Counted from the stretch's first letter, positions 49,673 through 61,370 are shown. The stretch is DNA of 64,000 nucleotides from Poecilobothrus nobilitatus (GCA_947095535.1 OX352772.1:39389445-39453444); one strand, 5' to 3'. A program made the numbers and translations. The notes: generated by a model from the sequence alone, not told the origin.

Positions 49673-49774
49673 TCGAATGCATAAAACTGAGCTTGAACTA
49701 AAATCTCACCTTTTAAACAAAAAATTAAGAAAAGTGAGATTTGAGTTCAAGCTCAGTCTGTTTTATGTATTCGA
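49673..49774. repeat. 102-bp hairpin with 37-41-bp arms
   Basis: Arm 49673-49709 (TCGAATGCATAAAACTGAGC through ATCTCAC) pairs with 49734-49774. Of 37 positions 35 pair, with one 4-base bulge, around a 24-base AT-rich loop. Near-perfect arms mean a young inverted duplication or a small foldback element. Transcripts would form a pre-miRNA-like stem. Confidence 0.7.
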
Positions 49775-49796
49775 CACATTTTTATAAGATTAATAT

Positions 49797-49829
49797 ATAT
49801 GCTCTTACACACTAGGCCACCGAGGCTCC
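49797..49829 (-). mobile_element. SINE A head fragment (box A only)
   Basis: Only the first 33 bases of SINE A remain (minus strand GGAGCCTCGGTGGCCTAGTG and TGTAAGAGC), flanked by AT microsatellites. It begins just after the long hairpin at 49673-49774. A head-only fragment is unusual because LINE-driven truncation normally removes the 5' end, so a deletion or recombination is more likely. Confidence 0.75.
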
Positions 49830-50460
49830 ATTTAATATATATATATATATACATGCATAGATATCTATGAAAATGTAAAAATATATGAGGTAAATGAAAA
49901 ATCGTTTTTATCCTTAGAAAATGCTAGTCTTTGGATAAAGAACATTATAATTCTAAAACAAATGATTCTGAAGGAAACATAAGAAAATTAAATTGAGTCT
50001 GAAAAATATCCACCAATGAACTAAGAGTTATACTTATGTTTGAAACTGTTTTAACAACAACAATTTTAAAATAATTTTCAAAACAATGATTTGTTAATGT
50101 GAAAACTTAAAAATTAATAATTTATAAGTTACAACATTTTTGAAAGGAACATTTTGCTATATATAATATTATTATAAAGTATTTTTTTTCTAATTTTGAA
50201 ATTTTTTTTTTTTTGTGATCATAATTTTGATTACAACATATTATGTAATGACACCCTCTAAACGCAAAATTGTTGATACAATACAACAATTATTAAAATT
50301 TTATGATTTATATTTACATATATTTACAGTCTGATTAATATTTAACTAGGATATGGAAGATAAAATTGAAATGATTGATTGCATAAAAAATCCTATTACT
50401 ATACAACGGTATTTTGTAAAAATTATTCAAAATAAATTGCAAAAAAAAACCGTGATACGG

Positions 50461-50740
50461 GTTTGTTTATTTATTTATATTAATATTAGGTGCATATCAT
50501 ATAGGATTAAATAATATTATTAAAACCATGAGAGCGGCTAAGGTCATTACAAGTCAGGTTAAATACAATTATTATTTTTATGTTGATTATATTTTTTATT
50601 TTGTTTACATATTTTTTATATGTATAATTTACATTATATATTTGGTCGCAAGGACGATTGGATAAATTTTTAACCAATACGATTTCAGGAGGATTTGAAC
50701 CTACGCTCCTTCGGTTAACCATTTGGCCATCGTGGCTCTC
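50461..50740 (-). mobile_element. SINE B copy 1
   Basis: Second tRNA-derived family. The minus strand starts GAGCCACGATGGCCAAATGG (box A) and GGTTCAAATCC (box B), then a degenerate stem, TTGCGACCAAATATATAATG, an AT-rich middle, AATGACCTTAGCCGCTCTCA and a tail of TAATATTAATATAAATAAAT type ending in AAAT repeats. It aligns along its length with the copy at 63058-63328. Confidence 0.75.
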
Positions 50741-52144
50741 AATTTCTCAATAAATGCGAGTGTTATTTAAATTTCACACAATTGCATATATTTAGGCGAA
50801 TAAAAATTTTATTTCAAGATTGTTTCATTAAAATTGAAATAAAAATTTTTATAGAAATATTGATTAACATTTTATATTATTTATAAAGATTAATAAAAGT
50901 GACTTAAAAGGATCATTTAAAAACAAATTTACAAACAGCATATACAAAAGAAGCACTGTATATTAAATTTTAAAATGAAAACCGAAGATAAGCATGTCTC
51001 AAAAAAATCTGCAGACCCTCGATCTTGCCAGAGCTAATATCAATTAAAATCTAATGAAAGGAAGTAATAATATACTTTAAGCGGGTCATATGGAGATGCC
51101 TATTAGTTATCCGATACTCAAGAGAACTTTAATAAGAAAAACAAAAATCATTTCAGCAATTTTATTTATTTCCAAACAAAATCTTAGCTAATATAATACA
51201 ATATCTAAATAAAATAAAAATCCCATTTCATCAGTTCAATGTCCTAACAATTTCTAGACTTTATCATTAATTGGGGCACTTTATTCAAGTTTTGAAATAT
51301 ATATGCATTTAGCTACTTTCTATATAATATATATAAAAAAATATGAATAAAAAATATAAAAATGTTTTTTTTTAATTTTTTGGTTTAATCCAAAAAATTA
51401 CCTTAAAAAACCTCACTATTGAAATATACTGTTAATATGTGCTCGTAAAATAATATGGCATCAATTTAATATAACGAGCGGAGGGAGGGGATAAAAGTAA
51501 TGAGCATTTTATATGAATTTTTTACTTTTTTATTTTCTTTTCAGTTTATATTTATTTTTATTTTGGAATTTTTAAAACTTTGTTTTGTAGTTTTCCCTTT
51601 TATTTTCTTTTTTTGTTTTTGTTTTTTGGTTGTTTTTTAAAAGTTATTACAACATGCCAGCTAAAAATATTTTTTCCAAACAAATAAGCAAAGAAACAAA
51701 TTTTAACTGTTGTTTTGAAGAAAGAAAAAAAAAAAGCAAAAAAAAATATTATTTTAAGAAAATTTTGTATTTTCTTTATTTTTAAGTAAAAAAAAAAAAA
51801 AAAAAAGCAGAAAAGGGAAAATTATTTTCATCTTTCCTAAAGTTTTTCCATTTATTTCATTTTTTGGTTTTTTCTTTTTTTTATTTAATGTTTCTGCCAT
51901 TGCAATTTTCTGCTGTTATATTACTAACACTACAACTATAGTATAAACATAATATTAACAACAACGGCAACAGCAACAACTAAAGCAACAGTATTATAAT
52001 CAACGTCAACATCATTTTACTTAAGATAACTTATCTGCAAAAGAAATATAAAAACAATTTTATATACCATTTATGTAATAATGCGTACAGTCTGTGGCAA
52101 AATTCTTTTTATTCATATTTATTTGGATTTTATAAATCGAAAAA
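50741..52144. other. AT-rich DNA around the exon-like segment
   Basis: A purine-rich GAGCGGAGGGAGGGG at about 51476-51490 and the CAACAG tract at 51950-52010 are the only non-AT-rich points. Confidence 0.5.
51877..52018 (-). pseudogene. Exon-like segment with signal-peptide-like frame broken by a stop
   Basis: On the minus strand a good acceptor (TTTATATTTCTTTTGCAG) ends just above 52030. The following sequence has an ATG pair giving MMLTLIIILLL, one TAG, then in the same frame LLLLPLLLLILCLYYSCS and a further 19 residues. The frame thus looks like a leucine-rich signal peptide interrupted by a single stop. GTTAGT after the Cys-Ser codons could be a donor. On the plus strand the same DNA is a CAACAG-rich (opa-like) stretch typical of fly exons. 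It could be a dead exon, a 5' UTR exon or only a trinucleotide repeat. Confidence 0.25.
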
Positions 52145-52316
52145 GGGGCCTCAGTGGTCTAGTGTGTAATAGCGTATGAAATACGTTATAGACATTGAGG
52201 AAGTGTGGGTTCGAACTCCACACACGTCGCAAGAATAATTACCCCTTTACGACATTTACATCCACACGCCTGAAAAGGAAAGGCAGTGGAGGGGAATGAA
52301 CTAAAAAAGAAAAACA
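52145..52316 (+). mobile_element. SINE A copy 6, tail-deleted
   Basis: Plus strand: GGGGCCTCAGTGGTCTAGTG head, box B GGTTCGAACTCC, the GTCGCAAG...TTTACGAC stem and the start of the tail (CCTGAAAAGGAAAGGCAGTG). The CACATTTATGTGGCAG block is missing, then GGAATGAACTAAAAAAG closes the element. Confidence 0.85.
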
Positions 52317-53889
52317 ATCTAAAAATAGTTTGTATAACTTATATCGAATGAGTGAATTAATGATTATGAGCGTGTTTTATTCATTTTTTACAGTAGTTAT
52401 TATAGCAGAGTAAATAATTATAGCTTAGTTAAAATAATGATTAGAATAAACAAAATTAAACTAATAATTATTAGTTAAAACAACCAAAATAATAATTAGT
52501 TAAAATATTGATTTATCTGTGAATATTAAATAATGAGTGAATTTATGAATTATTAAGGAGAATTAAAAAAAAATTAGTAAGGAGAAATTAATTTGCGATA
52601 AATGATTTTGAAACATATTAGAAAAGATTTAATATACAGTATGATTTCAAATTGATGCTACTTTATTCAATTCCGAAACTACGGTAAATGAAAATTATGG
52701 AATAAGGTTAGAAAATCTAAACTATCATTTCTTTGTTACACAGTTTTATTGCAAAAACGCTTCATATTGTCTTTTAGTTTTCAAAATTTAAATTTTACCG
52801 TTATTTGTTAGGCAAAACAAATGAATTATAACTGATAGAACAATTTTTGTCCTCTAATGTAGATATAAAAACTTTATATTATGGGAAAAATAACAGTATT
52901 TTTATCGAAAAAATTCAAAAAAAAATAAAGAAAAATAAAATGCCAAAACAACAATAATAAAATTTTCACTTGTGGAAAAAAAAAAAGAAAAAAGAAAATG
53001 TTTGCCTCTGTCATGATTAGAGTGAAAAAGAAATACTTACCTACCTACTATTTTTCTTTTTATTTTTTTTTTGTTTTGTTTTAAGAAAGAAAGAAATAGA
53101 AATAACGAATAAATGATTGTTATTGTTTTGTATAACTCTAAAACTATAATTTTGAACAGTTTTTTGTTTTTTCTTTTTGTATTTTTAGCTTTTTTTTTGT
53201 TTTTAAGTTTTATTTTAAGTAAACAAACAACTAAAATATTAGTAAACACATAAAAGGTAAAAATCGAATTACAGTTAACTAGTAAACTTAGAAATAGCAA
53301 ATTATTTATATAGTTACTTAGTTTTTCTCTTTTTCTTGTTTTTTTTTTTTTAAGTTTTATTGTATACTTTTAAGTTTAAATGTTTATGATTTTCTTTTTT
53401 GTTTTTCAATAGATTGTTTTTTTTTTTAAAGTACATAGCTAGTTTGTATTAAAATAATAAAATACAACAGACACAATAATCATTTTTAGATTAGTTATTT
53501 TTAAAATATTTCAAATTGTTGGAAAAGGAAAAAAGAAAACTTTCAATTTTTATCATTACCCCGTACATTTGAAAATTAAGTTTTAAAATCTCTGTAAATA
53601 ATTTTTTATTTTTTTTTAAATAGTTTAAAACTTAAACTTAATTATAATAAAACTATATTAGTTTTTAACAGGTGTAATAAAAGTAAATTACTTAATGAAC
53701 TTATAATGATATTTGAGATAGTTTTTACTGTTAAAATGATATTGAGATGTTTAATTGCTTACGAATTATATAAGAATCTTTTTTTTTTGGCGCCAAATTT
53801 TTTGTAATTGTAGTTAAGTTATTAGAGTCAAAAAGTTCACTTCTAATTAATTTATTAAAATCAAATAGCATAATATTATCAATTATTTG
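52317..53889. other. AT-rich DNA with an isolated strong donor
   Basis: On the minus strand AGTAGGTAG|GTAAGTATTT at 53040 is a perfect donor sequence, but the frame before it (to 53300) is low-complexity Lys/Leu/Phe and no acceptor upstream is convincing. Confidence 0.45.
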
Positions 53890-53970
53890 TTTAATATAGC
53901 CAAAAATTAAGTGGTTAAGATACTGACCTTTCATTTAAAGGTCCTAATCTTCAAACTTCGGTTGAGTCAT
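53890..53970 (+). repeat. tRNA-like relic (possible fourth SINE type)
   Basis: AGCCAAAAATTAAGTGGTTA resembles a box A region, GACCTTTCATTTAAAGGTC forms a perfect 7-bp anticodon-like stem, and TCTTCAAACTTCGGTTGAGT resembles a decayed box B arm. It differs from SINE A and B. Probably an old tRNA-derived element rather than a functional tRNA. Confidence 0.35.
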
Positions 53971-54629
53971 GTATAAATTAATAAAAAATTATATAGATTT
54001 ATCTTAGAATATTCAATTATTATAAAAAAATAAAAAATAAGTATATATGAGTATAAGATATAGATGTGATAATGTATCTATAACATACATACTCTTGTAC
54101 AATATATACAGCCAGGTAATGAATGGCTTCTTGAAACTAATCATTTCAGAAATTAAAACTTACCATGATACCATGATTGGTACTTAACTTAAAGGTTTAC
54201 TAATCTATGTGTAGCATTTAATATAAAAATATCATAGAATTTATTCTTCAATTTTACAAAAATCTTTTCTCTTTCATAAAATGTTTTTTCAAAATCAAAG
54301 ACAAAAAGTTTTAAAAAAGAAATAAAAATTTTTTCAATTTCAATAATAACTATTTAGGGATGGTATCAAAATTCCAAAAAAATAAAATTCCCAAAAAAAA
54401 ATTCCAAAATATTGAAAAAGTTCATAAAATGAAATATAATATATTTTTTGGGATTGACGATAAAATTTTTTAGTAAGCTTTTGCAAAATTTAAAAATTTG
54501 ATTAATGGGAGTGGGAGTCTCTACTGTGAGAAAATAAAAACGAGGATGGGGCGTGATAGACTCAATTATTTTTAATACTTTGGTATTAAAATTTGTTGGT
54601 AAAAAAATTAATTAGAAAGAATTTTAAAG

Positions 54630-55015
54630 CTGGTTACAAAATCAGGATTACACGCCTTTTACAGCATATGTATGAAATGTGTATATATGTGAAATTCTGA
54701 ATTAGGAGAGATTTTATGGTTACAAAATCAAAGTTTCAATTATTTGTTTAACGTGGGTTTGGTGGCGGCAGTCCCCACTATATTAAGTATATTGTTATTG
54801 AAATGTGTATGTAAAAAAAATAAACAGGTGGGATTTTACAGTTAATTACAAAATCGGGGTCCCAATAATTTGTTTAGGGGGTTTTGAAGATGGTAGCCAC
54901 CATTATTTTAAATGTCTTGTGGTTGAAATATATACTTATCTAAAAAAAACGTTAAGAGTGATTTGATAGGTGGTTACAAAATCAGAGTCCCAATAATTTG
55001 TTTCACTCAGGTTAC
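54630..55015 (+). repeat. Tandem array, GGTTACAAAATCAGGGT family, 4 units
   Basis: GGTTACAAAATCAGGATTAC, then GGTTACAAAATCAAAGTTTC, TTACAAAATCGGGGTCCCAA and GGTTACAAAATCAGAGTCCC recur at about 80-130-bp spacing. Each of the last three is followed by AATTATTTGTTT or CAATAATTTGTTT. One unit contains the GGCAGTCCCC half-hairpin. Confidence 0.7.
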
Positions 55016-55727
55016 CCGGTTTTCAGCACTATTTGTTTCCCATTAAATTTTAAATTTTGAAATTTATTTTAAGTGGAATTTTTTTTTTTTTATTTTGGAA
55101 ATAGATTTCTTTTTTTGGAATTTCATACCTAATCCCTTTTTTTATTTGAATAGAAAACTAAAGTTAAGGATGATAGTTATAGAAAATATGTCTCTTCTTT
55201 GCAAAACTTTCTTTTTTCTTCAAACTTTGCAAAACAAAAAAATTCTTCATGATATGTTATCCACCAAAATGTCGATTGGCATTTTCGTCTCTATGATGAC
55301 GTCGGATTTCGTCGGATGATGATGTCATTTAGGGAATTTTCAACTCCAATTCGTATAATATAGAATATCTTTTCAAAAATATTTCGGAGATAATCTCATT
55401 ATTTCATGTACAATGATTGTACATTAAAATTATGAGATCAGCTTAATGAAAAAAAAATCATTTTTATTTATTGAAGATTAATTTAAAAAAAATAAATTAA
55501 TATTCGTTATAATTTTAGTACCCAACGATTTTCATAAAAACTACTAATTTTAAGACTTTTGAGTATGAAATAATTAGAAATACAGACATTGTTTTAAATA
55601 TCATATAAATTAATGTCCAAAATTATCAGAGGGACGAGATTATCACCTCTTAACAATATATAAAACTTGTTATTAGTATAAACTGGATATTATTTCAAAA
55701 GTTATACGTAGTAAATGTGAATATAAA

Positions 55728-55915
55728 TTTTTTTTTTTTTAATGCATTTCTCTGCCACATAAATTTGGACAGGAAATTACACAGCCTTTCCTGTTCAGGT
55801 TGTAAATGTCGTAAGGGGGAATAACTCTTACGAGGTGCGTGGGATTCGAACCTACGCTCCCCCGGCGTTTACAGCATATTTTATATGCTCTTACCCACTA
55901 GGCCACCGAGGCCCC
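55728..55915 (-). mobile_element. SINE A copy 7, near full length
   Basis: Minus-strand copy with an intact-looking head (GGGGCCTCGGTGGCCTAGTG), box B GGTTCGAATCC and the GTAAGAGTTATTCCCCCTTAC stem, tail and poly-A (poly-T at 55728-55740). Candidate target-site duplication ATATAAA on both sides. This copy is close to the apparent family consensus. Confidence 0.9.
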
Positions 55916-55920
55916 ATATA

Positions 55921-57199
55921 AAATATTTAATTACAATAAAACGTACCATACAAAAAAAAAAAAAATCCGTAAGAAAGATTAAATACAATTTTATTCGGAG
56001 TTTTAGTTCACCTTTTAAATGCATTCAAATGTTATGTCAGCAGTGGCTTACCTGAAAAAATAGAAAAATAAAATTAATTTGATGATTTATAATATAAAAT
56101 TGTTAATATGATTTTATTATAAAATTACATTTTAGATTTTAGTTTTAACAATGAAAAGATAATTGAGAGTAAGTAACACATGGCAAGATACTAACGACCT
56201 ATATGGTGTTAAAATTTTAACATTTTAAAACAAGTTAAGAAATTGAAGAATACCAAATTTCTAAAATAAAACATCTACAATTTTTTTACAGTTAAATAAA
56301 ATTTGGTTAGCAAATACTAAGTACTCAGCTTCCTCGTTTAATACCCGTCAATCTTTCAAATTTACTACATTAAATTCTTTCTCAGCGAATGCGTATGATG
56401 AAATGATAGAAAGAAAAACATATTTATACGTACTGGCACTATCCGGTGGTACTTTAGAACATTTTATTCAGTATAGAATATCTTAATTAGTATTTAATAA
56501 TATGAAGTACTCTTTAACTGAAGTATTTTAGATGCTTGGGTAAGATTTAGGTTTTAATGTTGTTTTACGGATTTCAATTTGAATTTATACGGTTTCCCAT
56601 TACATTGCAGTATAAATTCCCGTGACATTATAAAAAGTTGTTCAGTTGTTCAGAAAACACGAAAGGTTTCTTTTTTTGCTAAATAAAAGATTTTCTAACG
56701 TGTCTAACTTTACCGAAAATTTTTAAATAGAAAACCAACTCTATCTGAAAGAATTACAAAATGATGTTCCCAATAATGTATTAAAAATTGGGATAATCAT
56801 TTTGATTTATACAATAATTAAAATTTGAATCAAAATAATACATTTATAATAATAAAAGATTTATTATATTAATAAATTATTTTGATTTAAAGTTATTTTC
56901 ATAAAAATAATAAATAAAAAATAAAATAAGTAAATGCCCTAAAAGCAAAATCTTATAATTCATTTTATGAAAAAATTTAATATTAAATAATTATTTAAAA
57001 ATTTTTAAAATTATAAATTAATAATAAGGTGGTGCGTCAAAAGTATCCTTACTTATAACTCATCGAACAAACCAAAGCTCAATAGAATATTATAACTTCT
57101 TTGACACGGCTAAAAGTTCTTTAAAGACTTATGTCATTAAAATTCAGCATTTAAACAATTAAGTAATTATTTCTAAAGTTTAAAAATTTAATTATTCTG
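55921..57199. other. AT-rich DNA around the ratchet-site candidate
   Basis: Apart from the AG|GTAAG site at 56051 nothing coding was seen. Confidence 0.55.
56042..56080 (-). promoter_or_regulatory. Candidate recursive (ratchet) splice site
   Basis: On the minus strand a pyrimidine-rich tract of about 20 bases is followed directly by TTTTTTCAG|GTAAGCC, with the junction between 56052 and 56051. An acceptor AG fused to a strong donor with no exon between is the signature of recursive splicing in long Drosophila introns (known biology). The strand matches the exon at 35606-35885, which lies about 20 kb downstream. The flanks have no open frame. A chance occurrence cannot be excluded. Confidence 0.4.
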
Positions 57200-57610
57200 T
57201 ATGTGTGAAATTCTGAACTAAAATGGATTTTAGAGTTTGTTATAAAATCAGGGTTTTAATAATTTGTTTAGCAGGGCTTTGGGGACGGTAGTTCCCATTA
57301 TTTTAAATTCTTTGATGCTGAAATATGTATTAAAAAATAAATAAAAATAATTAACAAAACTAGAAATGGTTGCAAAATCAGGATTATACGCTTTTATACC
57401 CCAAACCGCTGCTAAAGAAATCATTAAAACCCTGATTTTGTAATCAACGATTATTTTAAATTCTTTGATGCTGAAATATGTAAGTAAAAAAAAAAAAATT
57501 AGGAAGGAATTAAGAAATGGTTGCAAAATCAGAATTATACGCTTTTATACCGCAAAACCCCTGCTAAAGATTATTGAAACCCTGATTTTGTAATCAACTT
57601 TAAAATTACG
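57200..57610. repeat. Same tandem family arranged as an inverted repeat
   Basis: GATTTTAGAGTTTGTTATAA...GTTTAGCAGGGCTTTGGGG (57223-57282) is mirrored by CCCCAAACCGCTGCTAAAG...CCCTGATTTTGTAATCAACG (57402-57450). A further reversed copy lies at 57548-57602. ATTATTTTAAATTCTTTGATGC occurs twice (from 57296 and 57450). Both orientations side by side give the locus a foldback shape. Confidence 0.65.
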
Positions 57611-58199
57611 CCTACTTCAAAATTTCGCCTGGACGAATATATAAATTTCTTATTGTCTTACAACTGCTATTTTACTTATATATGTATTTTGATTTGACCA
57701 TACTTAAATTAAAGTTTCAGTCAAAGTTAGGGAACTTTAATAGCATGGGGACTTTTAACACACCACCGACTATTAATACTTCCTTTTTTTTTTGCAATAA
57801 TCTATTAAACGTACTTACTCAATAATAATATTTCATGTTAAGTAAAAATAAAATTAAAGTAATTTATTTGATTGCAGGGCAAAAAAAATATTCATTAAAA
57901 ATGTCGTTTATAATAATTTGAAAAAAAAAAAAATGAAGTAGTCAGTTATTATTTTCAAGATAATTTAACTATTATTTTATAAAATTAAATAGTTAAATAT
58001 GTAGTTATTACAATATTATAACAGTGTATTTTAGATTATATTTTAATAGATTATATTAAATCTATTGTAGTTAAGTTAATTAAATGTATTGTAATAGATT
58101 TGAATAGCAATCAAATGGTATGTATAAATAGAAAAATTAGTTACTAAAATTATACCAGTTTGTTATACCAAAAATTTCGAAAATTTGCTTATAAGTTTT
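57611..58199. other. AT-rich DNA, no gene seen
   Basis: Includes TTAATAGATTATATT-type near-repeats around 58030-58100; otherwise unremarkable. Confidence 0.55.
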
Positions 58200-58640
58200 A
58201 CTACGTTTGTTTCTTTGTCTATGTTTACCAAACCTTTACACCATTAAAGGTAGGGTAATGAAATTTTAACCATAGATTAGTTACATGAAAAATTAATATT
58301 GTATGGTACAACCCTACTCATTATGGAGGTTTGGTACAACTCTACTCATTAAAAAAATTTTGAAAACGTCTAATGTCAGGATATTTTTTAGCTTTATAAA
58401 TCCATATCAAAGTTTTTGTATTTTAATATTTAAATTCAAATACGGAACACTTTTAGAAAGAATTTTGAAATGAGTAGAGAAGAAAGAAAGAAAGAAAAGA
58501 ATCTTGAATTTGAAAGAAGAATGATTTTTCAAAATTAGCACAAGTTACCTCAGAAAATTTGGTTATGTTTTTCCCCCTTTTGAAAAATTGATATTTTTAG
58601 ACACCTGTACAAATTTTTTTAAAGAAAATCGTAGAAATTA
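58200..58640 (+). repeat. Diverged copy of the 480-bp family
   Basis: TTTACCAAACCTTTACACC, AAATTTTAACCATAGATTAG, TAGCACAAGTTACCTCAGAA and TTTTTAGACACCTGTACAAA occur in the order seen at 37.0-37.5 kb. A GAAAGAAAGAAAG run at 58485-58500 interrupts it. Confidence 0.6.
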
Positions 58641-58802
58641 AACCATTAACATTATAACTTTCATATGTTAATGTTTACTTTTAATTATATAAAGTTTTCT
58701 TAAAATTATAGAAAGTGTATCATTGATTTTTCACAATTTCTAAAACACACAATATTCTAAACTATTTATAACTATCTTTTGGAACATATTATTCTTTAAA
58801 CA

Positions 58803-58967
58803 GCTGGGCGTCAGTGGCCTAGTATGTAAGAGCGTATAAAATACACTGTAAACATCAAGGGAGTTGTGGGTTCGAACCCCACACACGTCGTAAGAGTTAT
58901 TATCCTTTCGACATTTACAGTCACGTCTGAAAAGGAAAGGCTGTGTGATTTCCTGTTCACATTTATG
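58803..58967 (+). mobile_element. SINE A copy 8, lacking poly-A
   Basis: Plus-strand head (GGGCGTCAGTGGCCTAGTAT), box B GGTTCGAACCCC, stem and tail up to CACATTTATG, where it stops without poly-A. TTAAACA on both sides (58796-58802, 58968-58974) may be a target duplication. Confidence 0.85.
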
Positions 58968-59879
58968 TTAAACATTTTTGGTTTTACTTTCTACCTTGCT
59001 TTTTATACTATTAATTTTATTAAATGAAAAATTATACTATAAGACTTTTACTATAAACTTTCATCCAAGCAGTTTAATTATTTCGAACTGTTTCTACATA
59101 TGATCATCAGTTTGAAGCTTAATGGGCTTATAAAGAAATGTTTAAATATTATTAAATATGTTTGATAAGTAAATGGTTGTCATTTCATATATGTTTAAAA
59201 TTCATTAAGTATACATGTATTCTTTTAATAATATGTAGTGTATAACATCAAATCACAGAATATTTCCTAAAAACTATAAAAGTAAAAAAAATTCCACTCA
59301 TTTTTCTTATTTGGCAGTTAATTTTACTTTTACATGTATATATTAAAAGGAAACTTTGTAAAATTTCAGGAACCCCCGGTATCTTATTTCTCAAGTCTGC
59401 AGGATTACACAATTTTATACTACTCCATCATTTCTGCTCTGCTCACAATTATTTATGACAGATTAGAAATTTAAGTTTTCCACCTCTCAAACAACTGCAA
59501 ATTTTTAAAGTTACAATTCAAAATTTAAATTTTCTTTAAAATATAAGAAAATATATTTTAATTTTTAATAAAATTTTCTTTATATAAATTTTTCTTTTCT
59601 CCTATCTAATCTTATTAAATCTTCCGTAACTTGAATAACTTAAGATTTTAACTGTTCTGTTATATAAAAATAATTTACTAATATATAGAACCCTTATTTT
59701 TGTATAATTTGTATAAAAGAAAAAAAAAATAAGAATCTAATGAAATTTTATTAAAATATGAAGGTTTAATGGTAGTTTGGGTATTGTATCGAATGCCATT
59801 TTATCACAATCCTGTTTAATCAAAATCCTTTTTTTTTTTAAAATTCTGTCTACATATATATATGTCAAAAAAATAACTT
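58968..59879. other. AT-rich DNA, no gene seen
   Basis: Only AT-rich unique sequence. Confidence 0.6.
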
Positions 59880-60040
59880 GGATGGATTTTAGAATTGGAT
59901 TCAAAATCAGGGTTATATATGCTTTTTCGAGAATATTTATATATGTATGTATAAGTATATGTGGAATTCTGAATTTAGAGAGAGGTTTTAGAATTGAGGT
60001 TGAAATCAGGATTATATGTTTTTTCCAGAATGTGAAAAAA
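59880..60040 (+). repeat. Two diverged units of the same tandem family
   Basis: ATTTTAGAATTGGATTCAAA with ATCAGGGTTATAT (from 59886) and TTTTAGAATTGAGGTTGAAA with TCAGGATTATAT (from 59983) are units about 98 bp apart. Both open reading frames through them are accidental. Confidence 0.5.
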
Positions 60041-61370
60041 AAAACAGAATTTTTTCAAATTCAGTTTCAGGTTTTTAAAAACCAGGAATTTAAAAAACGG
60101 GATTTTGACAAAACAGGATTATGATAAATCGGCTTTCATCCATCGGCATACACCCAGGTAGCTTACAGGATTATCTAATATTAAATTTTAACTACTACTA
60201 GTTTCTGAACTGTATAATAAAATTTAAGATAAATCGTAAAGGAATTTTTAATCATATAGATAAAAATTAAAAGCATTAAATAAGAAATTCAATTAAGTAT
60301 TACATTCAAGTTAAAGTTTTACCTTTAATTAATTATCATATATTAAATATATTGTTCATTAAATTATCTTTGATAAATTGAATTGATTTATCCTCTTTTT
60401 ATACACATGAAAATATTTTTGATAATATTTCAATTTCTTTACTGATTATAAATTTTAATCAGTTGCATCAACATTTAAGTTATGGTATATGATGACCATC
60501 AGAAAAATTGAAAAAAAGATAAACATTTCTAGATATACTTAAATCCATATTTGAATATCTATGGATAAAATAAAATCTACTTACAGAAAAATAATTGAAA
60601 TTCCTTTTTCGATTGATATATTGACAATTCAAAAAAAGAAAAAACAACCTTATAATTGAAGTTGGAGTATTAAATAGTGTATATATATATATATATATGT
60701 ATATTATAAGAATAAAGGATTCAGAATTAAAGTAGAGTAATTCAAAATTAAGTATAAATTATTGACATACATTGCAAGTAAAGTATCCAAATTTTCATTA
60801 TATATGATATTTTACAGATGATAAAATGGTATAATTGGAATAATTTTCATTTATTTCAATTTAAATATTATAAATTTTAGGTTGAACAGAATGGTAAGAT
60901 ATTATTTCATATTTCTAGTTACGATTACAGTAATAAGAGCTAAAAAGATAGTTGATATATTCTATTCTTGTTATTTTATTACAACATGAAAATTTTAGAA
61001 ATTATTTATTTCTTTAGACTTATAACAAAAAAATAAATAAATAGACAGAAAATAATGAATTAAAGGATTGATACTTTATTAGAAAGATTTTCACCCATTT
61101 TGCTTATCAACTTTAAATTGTATATGAAAAACTAGAGTATATTTTCTTTTAATTTTAAGTCACAGTTTTAAATATTCTCAATGTGGTATGATTCTTGAAA
61201 TGATAAATTTTCGGTTTTTTTTTTTGTAATGAAAATTTTTGTAAGACACAATAAATAGATTAATTTACTGAACCAAATAATTTAATTACACAAAAATAAC
61301 CCTTCAATAGTAAACAAAAATTTGATTAATTCACTTGATTTCAATAAAAATCATTGAATCAATCTACACA
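60041..61370. other. AT-rich DNA, no gene seen
   Basis: (AT)n at 60680-60698; CATCGGCATACACCCAGGTA at about 60138 is a short GC-richer spot of unknown nature. Confidence 0.55.

Noticed and set aside
53037..53300. Minus-strand frame MLFLSLLVNCNS... ending near a perfect GTAAGTAT donor
   Set aside because: The frame becomes low-complexity Lys/Phe after 30 residues and no acceptor or conserved motif supports an exon.
53890..53970. Functional tRNA gene
   Set aside because: Box B is degenerate, the acceptor stem does not pair, and the arrangement fits an old SINE better.
59777..60124. 115-codon plus-strand frame
   Set aside because: Its repeated FRIG/FRIEVEIRI segments are translations of the 100-130 bp tandem repeat.
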